Shown here: positions 7,701 through 15,700 of the stretch, one piece after another
Position numbering within the stretch: position 1 is the stretch's first letter
Layout: each line of letters starts with the position of its first letter
DNA from: Rhizobacter sp. Root404
GTDB taxonomy: Bacteria; Pseudomonadota; Gammaproteobacteria; Burkholderiales; Burkholderiaceae_C
Reading direction: 5' to 3'
Assembly: GCF_001425865.1 (NCBI RefSeq)
Contig: NZ_LMDS01000004.1
Span: 1,556,948-1,620,947 of the forward strand
Length of the DNA: 64,000 nucleotides
Translations under genes and position numbers: made by a program
Notes under the pieces: model-generated
Told to the model about the DNA's origin: nothing
The model's input: the letters and a program-made list of their open reading frames with translations, nothing else
The model's database searches: none

Positions 7701-10345
7701 TGGCGACTCGCGGTCTGCGACTGCGAGCTCTCGGCCAGGAAGCCGGCGAGCTTGAGCCGCTGCGCCTCGCCGCCCGACAGCGTGGGCACCGGCTGGCCGA
7801 GCTTCACGTACTCCAGGCCCACGTCGACGATCGGCTGCAGCACGCGCAGCACCTCGCGGTCGTCGCGGAACAGTTGCACGGCTTCGCTGACCGTGAGTTC
7901 GAGCACGTCGGCGATCGACAGCTCGCGGATCAGGTCGCCCGGCAGGCGCCGGTCGATCTTGATGTCGAGGATTTCGGCGCGGTAGCGGCGGCCGTCGCAA
8001 TCGGGGCAGCGCAGGTACACGTCGCTGAGGAACTGCATCTCGACATGCTCGAAGCCCGAGCCGCCGCAGGTCGGGCAGCGGCCGTCGCCGGCGTTGAAGC
8101 TGAACATGCCGGCGCCGTAGCCGCGCTGCTGCGCGAGCGGCGCCTGCGCGAACAGCTTGCGGATCTCGTCGAACGCGCCGACATAGCTCGCGGGGTTGGA
8201 GCGCGCGGTCTTGCCGATCGGCGACTGGTCGACGAACACCGCGTCGCTCAGCCAGTCGGCACCGAGCAGCAGGTCGTGCTCGCCCGGCGTCTCGGTGGCC
8301 TTGCCGAAGTGGCGCGCGAGCGCGGGCGCGAGCACGTCCTGCATCAGCGTGGACTTGCCCGAACCCGAGACGCCGGTGACGCAGACCAGGTGCAGCAGCG
8401 GGAACTCGACCGTCACGTTCTTCAGGTTGTGGTCGCGCACGCCTTCGAGGATCAGCTTCGGCGTCTTCTCGCTCATCAGGCGCTTGATGCCCATGCCGAC
8501 ATGCTTGCGGCCGCCGAGGTAGGCGCCGGTCTGCGTGTCGGCGTGGCGGATCGCCTCGGGCGTGCCGTCGAACACGATGCTGCCGCCGCGCTCGCCGGGG
8601 CCGGGGCCCATGTCGATCAGGCGGTCGGCTGCGAGCATCACCGCCGGGTCGTGCTCGACGACGACCAGCGTGTTGCCCGCATCGCGCAGCCGGTGCATCG
8701 CCTCGATGATGCGGTTCATGTCGCGCGGGTGCAGGCCGATGCTGGGCTCGTCGAGCACGAACATCGTGTTGACCAGCGAGGTGCCGAGCGCGGTCGTCAG
8801 GTTGATGCGCTGCACCTCGCCGCCGCTGAGGGTGCGGCTCTGGCGGTCGAGCGTCAGGTAGCCGATGCCGACGTCGACCAGGTACTTCAGCCGCGTGCGG
8901 ATCTCGTCCTGCAGCAGCTTGAGCGCGTCGTCGAGCATCGTGCTGGGCAGCGTCAGCTGGTCGAAGAAGCGGTGCAGCCGCTCGATCGGAATCAGCATCA
9001 GGTCGTGCACGGTCAGGCCGGGGAGCGCTTCGAGCTGCTCACGCGACCAGCTCACGCCCGCCGGCATGAAGCGCTTCGCCGGCGCGAGTACCGCATCGGC
9101 GTCGTCCTTCGTGCCCAGGCGCCACAGCAGCGACTCGGTCTTCAAGCGCGCGCCGTGGCAGGTGCCGCACGGCGTGTAGGCGCGGTACTTCGACAAGAGC
9201 ACGCGGATGTGCATCTTGTAGGCCTTCGACTCGAGGTACTCGAAGAAGCGCTTGACGCCGTACCACTGCTTGTTCCACTTGCCGTTCCAGTTCGGCGAAC
9301 CGTCGATGACCCAGTGGCGCTGCGCGTCGGTGAGCTGCGCCCACGCGGTGTCGCGCGGGATGCCGGCCTCGCCGGCGTACTGCATCAGGTCGTCCTGGTT
9401 CTCCTTCCAGGCCGGCGTCTGCAGCGTCTTGATCGCGCCCGAGCGCAGGGTCTTGCGGTGGTCGGGAATGACCAGACCGTAGTCGACGCCGATCACGCGG
9501 CCGAAGCCGCGGCAGGTCTCGCACGCACCGTAGGCCGAGTTGAAGCTGAACAGCGCGGGCTGCGGGTCGGCGTAGCGGATGTCGCTGTCGGGCGAGTGCA
9601 GGCCGGTCGAGAAACGCCACAGGTCGGGCTCGCCTTCTTCCTTGAGCGCATAGACGTTGACGCGGCCCGTGCCGCGCTTCAGCGCGGTCTCGATCGCCTC
9701 GATCGCACGGATCTTCTCGGTGCCCTGCAGGCGGAAGCGGTCGGCGACCACGTCGAGCAGCTTGCGCGGGCCGGTCGGCGAGGCGACCTCGCGCTCGGCC
9801 TGCACGCGCGTGAAACCGCTCGCGGCGAGCCACTGCTCGACCTCGAGTGCGCTGGTGCCGCCCGGCAGCTCGACCGGGAAGGTGACGACCAGGCGCGGAT
9901 CGCCGACCGCGGTGCGCTGCATCAGCTCGGCGTAGATCGTCTCGGGGGAATCGTGGCGCACCGGCAGCGCGGTCTGCTTGTCGAACAACTGCGCGGCGCG
10001 CGCGAACAGCAGCTTCAGGTGGTCGTTCAGCTCGGTCATCGTGCCGACCGTCGAGCGCGAGCTGCGCACCGGGTTGGTCTGGTCGATCGCGATCGCGGGC
10101 GGCACGCCGTCGACCCGGTCGACCGCCGGCCGGTCCATGCGGTCGAGGAACTGGCGCGCGTACGCGCTGAAGGTCTCGACGTAGCGGCGCTGCCCCTCGG
10201 CATACAGCGTGTCGAACACCAGGCTCGACTTGCCCGAACCGCTCGGTCCGGTCACGACCGTCATCTCGCCGGTGCGAATGTCCAGATCGATGTTCTTGAG
10301 GTTGTGCTGGCGCGCACCGCGGATGCGGATCAGACCGGAACTCAT
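4634..10345 (-). CDS. uvrA: Double-length excinuclease ABC subunit A (tandem UvrA fusion)
   Basis: At 1903 residues this is twice the usual UvrA length and holds two complete UvrA units in one chain, hence four ABC ATPase modules. Walker A motifs are GPSGSGKS at 33-40 and GVSGSGKST near 660, 1040 and 1590. Each is paired with a signature (TLSGGEVQRINL, TLSGGEAQRLKL, TLSGGEAQRIRL, TLSGGEAQRIKL) and a Walker B/H-loop such as LDEPSIGLHPRD. CxxC zinc modules recur, e.g. CPTCGGSGFEHVEMQF and CPGCEGQGMKTIEMSF. UvrA normally works as a dimer that recognises DNA lesions and loads UvrB; here the dimer may be covalent. I chose the ATG at 10345 because the protein then begins directly at the conserved MSSGLIRIRGARQHNLKNI. 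All nucleotide-binding motifs look intact. Fused UvrA proteins are known in related bacteria, usually besides a normal uvrA elsewhere. Confidence 0.95.
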   Translation of the reverse strand: MSSGLIRIRGARQHNLKNIDLDIRTGEMTVVTGPSGSGKSSLVFDTLYAEGQRRYVETFSAYARQFLDRMDRPAVDRVDGVPPAIAIDQTNPVRSSRSTVGTMTELNDHLKLLFARAAQLFDKQTALPVRHDSPETIYAELMQRTAVGDPRLVVTFPVELPGGTSALEVEQWLAASGFTRVQAEREVASPTGPRKLLDVVADRFRLQGTEKIRAIEAIETALKRGTGRVNVYALKEEGEPDLWRFSTGLHSPDSDIRYADPQPALFSFNSAYGACETCRGFGRVIGVDYGLVIPDHRKTLRSGAIKTLQTPAWKENQDDLMQYAGEAGIPRDTAWAQLTDAQRHWVIDGSPNWNGKWNKQWYGVKRFFEYLESKAYKMHIRVLLSKYRAYTPCGTCHGARLKTESLLWRLGTKDDADAVLAPAKRFMPAGVSWSREQLEALPGLTVHDLMLIPIERLHRFFDQLTLPSTMLDDALKLLQDEIRTRLKYLVDVGIGYLTLDRQSRTLSGGEVQRINLTTALGTSLVNTMFVLDEPSIGLHPRDMNRIIEAMHRLRDAGNTLVVVEHDPAVMLAADRLIDMGPGPGERGGSIVFDGTPEAIRHADTQTGAYLGGRKHVGMGIKRLMSEKTPKLILEGVRDHNLKNVTVEFPLLHLVCVTGVSGSGKSTLMQDVLAPALARHFGKATETPGEHDLLLGADWLSDAVFVDQSPIGKTARSNPASYVGAFDEIRKLFAQAPLAQQRGYGAGMFSFNAGDGRCPTCGGSGFEHVEMQFLSDVYLRCPDCDGRRYRAEILDIKIDRRLPGDLIRELSIADVLELTVSEAVQLFRDDREVLRVLQPIVDVGLEYVKLGQPVPTLSGGEAQRLKLAGFLAESSQSQTASRQAVAKRGTLFMFDEPTTGLHFDDIAKLMRSFRKLLDAGHSLIVIEHNLDVIRASDWLIDLGPEGGDAGGQIVCTGTPEEVKRHPSSHTGKALADYDVQMGLGGHQVEEGRPLQYLVKQARDERKASDEVIRIVNAREHNLKSLHVSIPRGKFSVVTGVSGSGKSTLAFDILFNEGQRRYLESLNAYARSIVQPAGRPEVDAVYGIPPTVAIEQRLSRGGRKSTVATTTEVWHFLRLLYVKLGLQHCVKDGSPVRPQSAESIAAQLLRDHKGQHVGLLAPLVVARKGVYTDLAKWAKSRGHTHLRVDGEFLKVDPWPRLDRFKEHTLELPVGDIVVDPANEAALRGLLASALELGKGVMHLLAPLDGLVGAMANETSTARIGTVKVFSTKRACPTCGTSYPELDPRMFSYNSKHGWCTTCVGTGLRLTREQRKAYDDSIRDDDNKGREQSFPSEEQEVEGVVDEPCPDCAGTRLNPASRLVTFEREPITTIGSWSVADARLWVEALQLAGRDAEIARDVVSEIKSRLEFLEEVGLGYLTLDRAAPTLSGGEAQRIRLAAQLGSNLQGVCYVLDEPTIGLHPRDNQVLLNALQTLSDKGNTLVVVEHDEDTIRRADHIIDIGPGAGKRGGNLVAEGSASEISSHPDSVTGRFLANPLIHPLQARRFIEPVTAATVRKESEANRLLTIKGATLHNLQDVTVDLPLKRLVAVTGVSGSGKSTLARDVLLANLQFINSKGGKPNWQGCAGIDGWGYIDRVLEVDQTPIGKTPRSCPATYIGFWDTIRKLFADTLEARARGYAPARFSFNTGEGRCPGCEGQGMKTIEMSFLPDVKVPCDVCHGARFNAETLAVSWRGKSIGDVLTMEVDEAVEFFASMPNISHPLQLLKDVGLGYLTLGQPSPTLSGGEAQRIKLVTELSKVRDDLTRRGNKAPHTLYVLDEPTVGLHMADVERLIRVLHRLVDGGHSVVVIEHDLDVIAEADWVIDLGPEGGVKGGAVVGESTPDALVANPRSHTGTALRPVLARG

Positions 10346-10480
10346 GGGGAACTGCTTTCCTGAGCGAGCCGGACATTCTAGGGACGGCCCTTCGGCAGCG
10401 CCCGAACGCGACACAAAGACCCCGCCCGATCACCCTACACTTGTTAACATTCTCGATTCGCCGAGTCGCCCCACCCTGCC

Positions 10481-12559
10481 ATGCGTGACGATCCGCCCGT
10501 GTCCCACCCCGTCGACCCGCCGCAGCCTGCAGCGGCCGGCGTGCTCGATGCGGCGGCGCGAAACGACCGGCGCCTGTTCGAGAGCCTGAACGAAGGCATC
10601 TGGGAACGCGACCTGCGCACCGGCGAGGTCTGGTATTCGCCGCGCTACAAGGCGTTGCTCGGGTTTCGCGACGAGGAACTGGAAAACCTGATCGACGCGG
10701 TGCGCGGCCGGATCCACCCCGACGACCTCGACCGGGTTCGCGATGCGTACGCGATCGCCGAGAGCAGCATCGGCGTCGGCGAGGCGCAGGCCCGCATCCA
10801 GGTCAGGGACGGCAGCTACCGCTGGTTCCGCGGCCGCTTCCGAGTCTGGCCCGACACCGACGGGCAGCCGGCGAGGCTGGTCGGCGCGCTCTACGACGTG
10901 CACGACCAGGTGATCGCCACCGAGGCCCTGCAGGCCCAGCAGGCGGTGCTGGAGCAACGCGTGCTGGAACGCACCCAGCGGCTCGAGGCCGCGCTGCAGC
11001 TCGCCGACAGTCAGCGTCTCGAGGCCGAGCGCGCCAACCGCACCAAGGCCAGCTTCCTCGCCCACATGAGCCACGAGCTGCGCACGCCGCTGAACGGCGT
11101 GCTGGGCATGACGCAGCTCGCCCAGTCGCTGGCGCTGAACGCGGAGCAGCGCCGCTACCTCGAACTGGCCCAGCAGGCCGGGCAGACACTGCTCGGCTTC
11201 CTCGACGACGTGCTGGACTTCGCACGCGGCGAGGCCGGCCGGCTGCAGCTGCGCGACGCGCCGTTCGACCTCGCCACGCTTGCCGCCGAGACCCTGCGCA
11301 GCTTCATGCCGAGCGTGCGCCGCAAGGGGCTGGACGTCGGCTTCGACTACATCGGCGACATCACCGCGGTGCGCGGCGACGCCGCGCGCGTGCGCCAGAT
11401 GATCAGCAACCTGCTGGGCAACGCGATCAAGTACACGGAGCGCGGTCACGTGCTGCTGATCGTCGCCGTCGACGCCGACGCGGACCCGCAGCAATGCCGG
11501 GTGCGGCTGCGCGTGCGCGACACCGGCATCGGCATGGACGCGGACACCGCGGCGCGCGTGTTCGAGCCGTTCGAGCAGGGCGAGTCCGGCAGCGATCGCC
11601 GCCATGGCGGCTCCGGGCTCGGCTTGTCGGTCGTGCAGGTGCTTGCGCGACTGATGGGCGGCGAGGTCTCGGTCCGCAGCCGACCGGGGCTGGGGTCCGA
11701 ATTCCGGGTCGAGCTGCAGCTGGCGGCCGACGCCGAGCAACCGCTGCGGGCGCTCGCCGCGACCACACCCCGTCGGGGTCACTCCTGGGTGCTGATGCGC
11801 GACGCCGGACTCGGGGCCGGTGCGAGCCAGCGGCTGGCGCGGCTGGGCGGGACGTCGCGCGTGCTCGACAGCGTGCCGGCCGCGATCGACACGCTCGTCC
11901 GCCGCGACGGGGCCCCGCCCGACTACGTGCTGATCGCCGAAGACGCGATCGGGCCGGACACCGACTTCGCGCAGCTGCGCCAGCACCTGCGCCCCGGAGT
12001 GCCGGTGACGCTGCTGCTGCGCCCCGACTTCGACCTGCGCACGGTGTACGCCGCAACCGAGCGCTGGGAGATGCGGATCTGCGTCGCACCGCTGACGCCG
12101 GCGGACCTGCACGCGACGCGGCGCCGGGACCTCAAGCCACCGGCGGGCGGGGTCGAGCCCTCGCCGCCGCCGGCGAGCGATCGGCCGGCGAACGTGCTCG
12201 TCGTCGAGGACAACCTGTTGAACCAGATCATCGCGCGCGAAATGGTCGCCGCCCTCGGCCTGCAGCCGGCCGTCGTCGCCAGCGGCGAAGAGGCGATGCT
12301 GAGCTGCCGCAGCATGCCGCCGGACCTGGTGCTGATGGACATCCAGATGCCCGGCATGGACGGGCTCGAGACCACGCGCCGGCTGCGCGCGCTGCAGGCC
12401 CGCGGCGAGTTGCGCGCGTTCCCGATCATCGCGTTGACGGCCCACGCCATGGTCTCGGACCGCCAGGCCAGCCTCGAGGCCGGCATGGACGAGCACCTGA
12501 CCAAGCCGGTGCAGCTCGAGCAGCTGCGCAGCGTGCTGCGCCACTGGCTCGGCCACTGA
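10481..12559 (+). CDS. Hybrid sensor histidine kinase with PAS and receiver domains
   Basis: A 692-residue cytoplasmic-looking kinase without membrane segments. A PAS_3-type sensor fold spans about 23-145 (NEGIWERDLRTGEVWYSPRYK; DGSYRWFRGRFRVW). A coiled-coil linker at 146-190 leads to HisKA with the phosphoacceptor His198 in HMSHELRTPLNGVLGM. The HATPase has NLLGNAIKYT, DTGIGM and GGSGLGLSVV. Residues about 433-547 look like a receiver fold that has lost its phosphoacceptor. A canonical receiver follows, with VEDN and Asp620 in LVLMDIQMPGMDG. The start ATG at 10481 lies 135 bp from the divergent uvrA start. No response regulator is adjacent, so the output partner is unknown. The architecture resembles BarA/ArcB-like relay kinases, but no Hpt domain is fused. 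Confidence 0.92.
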   Translation: MRDDPPVSHPVDPPQPAAAGVLDAAARNDRRLFESLNEGIWERDLRTGEVWYSPRYKALLGFRDEELENLIDAVRGRIHPDDLDRVRDAYAIAESSIGVGEAQARIQVRDGSYRWFRGRFRVWPDTDGQPARLVGALYDVHDQVIATEALQAQQAVLEQRVLERTQRLEAALQLADSQRLEAERANRTKASFLAHMSHELRTPLNGVLGMTQLAQSLALNAEQRRYLELAQQAGQTLLGFLDDVLDFARGEAGRLQLRDAPFDLATLAAETLRSFMPSVRRKGLDVGFDYIGDITAVRGDAARVRQMISNLLGNAIKYTERGHVLLIVAVDADADPQQCRVRLRVRDTGIGMDADTAARVFEPFEQGESGSDRRHGGSGLGLSVVQVLARLMGGEVSVRSRPGLGSEFRVELQLAADAEQPLRALAATTPRRGHSWVLMRDAGLGAGASQRLARLGGTSRVLDSVPAAIDTLVRRDGAPPDYVLIAEDAIGPDTDFAQLRQHLRPGVPVTLLLRPDFDLRTVYAATERWEMRICVAPLTPADLHATRRRDLKPPAGGVEPSPPPASDRPANVLVVEDNLLNQIIAREMVAALGLQPAVVASGEEAMLSCRSMPPDLVLMDIQMPGMDGLETTRRLRALQARGELRAFPIIALTAHAMVSDRQASLEAGMDEHLTKPVQLEQLRSVLRHWLGH

Positions 12560-12619
12560 TGCCCCCTGATGCGCCGCGGCGCCGGGCGCACGCCGCCGTG
12601 AGCTAATCACGGTAGATAA

Positions 12620-12647
12620 CGCATCGGCGCGACAGAGCGTCGATGCG
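12620..12647. other. 7-bp inverted repeat between the kinase and oxidase genes
   Basis: CGCATCG (12620-12626) and CGATGCG (12641-12647) form a 7-bp stem with a 14-base loop in the 184-bp gap between the kinase stop and the lipoprotein start. No T-run follows, so it is either a weak terminator or an operator. I could not recognise a convincing promoter in this gap. Confidence 0.3.
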
Positions 12648-12743
12648 CACCCATCTGCGGGGTAGGCCGCGAGGAGCGCTGCTTCGTAGAGTCGCGCGGT
12701 CCCCGTCACTCACCCGGCCGCCGCGGAGGCTGCCCCGCGCACC

Positions 12744-15700
12744 ATGATTCCCTCTGCCGCCGCCGCGCGCCTGGCCGCGTCCCTCGTCGCGCTGTCCACC
12801 CTCGTCTCCTGCGGTGGCGGTGGCAGCGCGCCCTCGCCCACCTCGGGCGCCCAGGCCGATGGTGCGAGGCAGAAGGCGCTGGCCTACGTGCCGCCCGGCG
12901 CGATCCCGAGCGACGCGAACCTGAAGGGCATGTGGTCGCCGGTCTTTCCCTGGCCGGTCATCTCGGTGCACTCGGTGCTGCTGCCCGATGGCCGCGTGAT
13001 GACCTACGGCTCGGACACCTCGGGCCAGCAGACCGGCCATGCCAACGTGGACGTCTGGGACAGCAGCGGTGCGCCCGACACCGGTCACCTGACGCTGCCG
13101 AACGGCACCGGCACCGACCTGTTCTGCAGCTCGCAGCTGCTGCTGCCGCAGAGCGGCAACGTGCTGATCGCCGGCGGCGACGTCTGGACCGGCACGCAGA
13201 CCACCAACACCGGGAACAACAACAGCAACCTGTTCGACAGCGCCAGCGGTTCGCTCACGCGCGGCGCCAACATGCAGCGCGCGCGGTGGTACTCGTCGGC
13301 GACGACGCTGGTCAACGGCGAGACCTATATCCAGGGCGGCACCGGCGGCGCCGACCGGCCCGAGATCCGCAGCGTGGACGGCAGCTTCCGCGTGATGAGC
13401 GGCATCGACACCGGCACGCTCGGCGCGTACTACCCGCGCAACTTCGTCGCGCCCGACGGCCGCATCTTCGGCTACGCGCCCGACAGCGGCCAGATGTACT
13501 ACGTCGATCCCGCCGGCAACGGCAGTCTCACGCTCGCCGGCAAGTTCAACACCGCGCTCAGCGGCGGCTGGTACTCCAGCACCGCGATGTACCGGCCCGG
13601 GCGCATCCTGCAATTCGGCGGCAACGCGAACGGCGCCTACACGATCGACACCACCGGCGGCACGCCGGTGGTGGCGCCGACGCAGTCGATGTCGAGCACG
13701 CGGGCCTGGGTCAACGCGACGATCCTGCCGGACGGCAAGGTCCTGGCCACCAGCGGCAGCGCGGTCGCCGGCGAGGCGACCGGCTACAACAACATCGCCG
13801 AGACCTGGGACCCGGCCACCGGCCAGTGGAGCCAGGGCGCGGTCGCGCAGAAGATGCGGCTGTACCACTCCAACGCGATCCTGCTGCCCGACGGCAGCGT
13901 GCTCGTCAGCGGCGGCGGCGCCACGCAGACGACGCCGATCACCGACCCGAACAAGAACAACCTGAACGCCGAGATCTACTACCCGCCGTACCTGTTCGCG
14001 GCCGGCGGTGTGCGTGCCCCGCGGCCGTCGATCGCCAGTGCACCGACCTGGATCGACATCGGCAAGACCGTCGCGCTCGAGCTGGCCGACGCGGGCGCCG
14101 TCAGCCGCGTCACGCTCGTCAAGACCGGCTCGATGTCGCACAGCTTCAACTTCGAGCAGCGCTTCCTGGAGCTGCCGTTCAGGGCCAGCGGCAGCCGGGT
14201 GACCGTGCAGGCGCCGACCCGCGCCGCCGAGGCGCCCCCCGGTTACTACCTGCTGTTCGTCTTCGATGCCGCAGGCGTGCCGTCGGTCGCGAAGATCGTG
14301 CGCCTGGGCGTCGCCACCGACCCGAACCCGTCGATCACACCGGTGATCTCGAACCCCGGCGCGCAGACCACGCGGGTCGGCAACGCCATCACCCTGATCC
14401 TGAGCGCGAGCGACCCGAACGGCGACGCGCTGAGCTACGGCGCCGCGGGCCTGCCGCCCGGGTTGGTGCTGGACCCGACCAGCGGCCGCATCACCGGCAG
14501 CGCGAGCGCGGTCGGCAGCTACAACGTCGTCGTCTCGACGACCGATGGCGTCAACACCGCGACCGCGAGCTTCGTGTGGACGGTGCAGGCGAGCCAGCCG
14601 CTCACGCTCGGCGCGCCGGCGGCGCCGGCCTTCATCGTCAGCAACGGCACCGCGACCTACACCGCCAGCGCGACCGGCGGCGCGAACCTGCGCTACCAGT
14701 GGAACTTCGGCGACGGCACGGCCACCACCGCGTGGTCGACCAGCGCGACCGTCACCCACGCGTTCGCGACCGGCGGCTCCTACACCGTCACCGTCACCGT
14801 GACCGACGACAGCGGCGCGCTGCAGTCGCGCAGCTTCACGCAGGCCGTGTACCTGCCGACCACCGCGCGGCGCCCGGGCGCCTCGACCAACCTGCTGGTC
14901 GAGACGCCGGCCAGCGGAAATCCACGGCTGTGGGTCGTGAACCAGGACAACGACAGCGTCAGCGCATTCGACACCGTGACACTCGCCAAGCTCGGCGAAG
15001 TGGCGGTGGGCGCCGGTCCGCGCGCGATCGCGCAGGCGCCGAACGGCCTGCTGTGGGTCAGCAACAAGCAGGCGTCGTCGATCAGCATCGTCGACCCGGC
15101 GACGCGCGCGGTCACCCGCACGATCGCGCTGCCGCGCGGCACGCAGCCGTTCGGCCTCGTGATGGCACCGAACGCGACCACCGCGTATGTCGCGCTGGAG
15201 GCCGGCCGGCAGCTGCTGAAGTTCGACACCGCAAGCTACGCGCAGACCGGCAGCCTCGCGATCGGCCCGAACGCGCGGCATCTGTCGGTCACGGCCGACG
15301 GCGCAAGCGTGTACGTCTCGCGCTTCATCACGCCGCCGCTGCCGGGCGAGGGCACGGCCACGGTCACGCCGACCGCGACGACCGGCGGCGAGGTGGTCCA
15401 GGTCGCGACCGGCACGTTCGCCGTCGTGCGCACGATCGTGCTGCAGCACAGCGACAAGCCCGACACCGAGAACCAGGGCCGCGGCATCCCGAACTACCTC
15501 GGCGCCGCGGTGATCTCGCCCGACGGCACGCAGGCCTACGTGCCGGGCAAGCAGGACAACGTCAAGCGCGGTGCACTGCGCGACGGCACCGGCCTGAACT
15601 TCCAGAGCACGGTGCGCGCGGTCAGCTCGCGCATCGTGCTGACGAGCAACAGCGAAGACCTGAACGCACGCGTCGACCACGACAACGCCAGCCTCGCCAG

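Noticed and set aside
5069..10363. Plus-strand open frame of more than 1700 codons opposite uvrA
   Set aside because: Its product is a monotonous run of Arg, Ala, Val, Asp, His and Gln with no motif, as expected opposite a GC-rich gene; uvrA on the other strand has every family motif.
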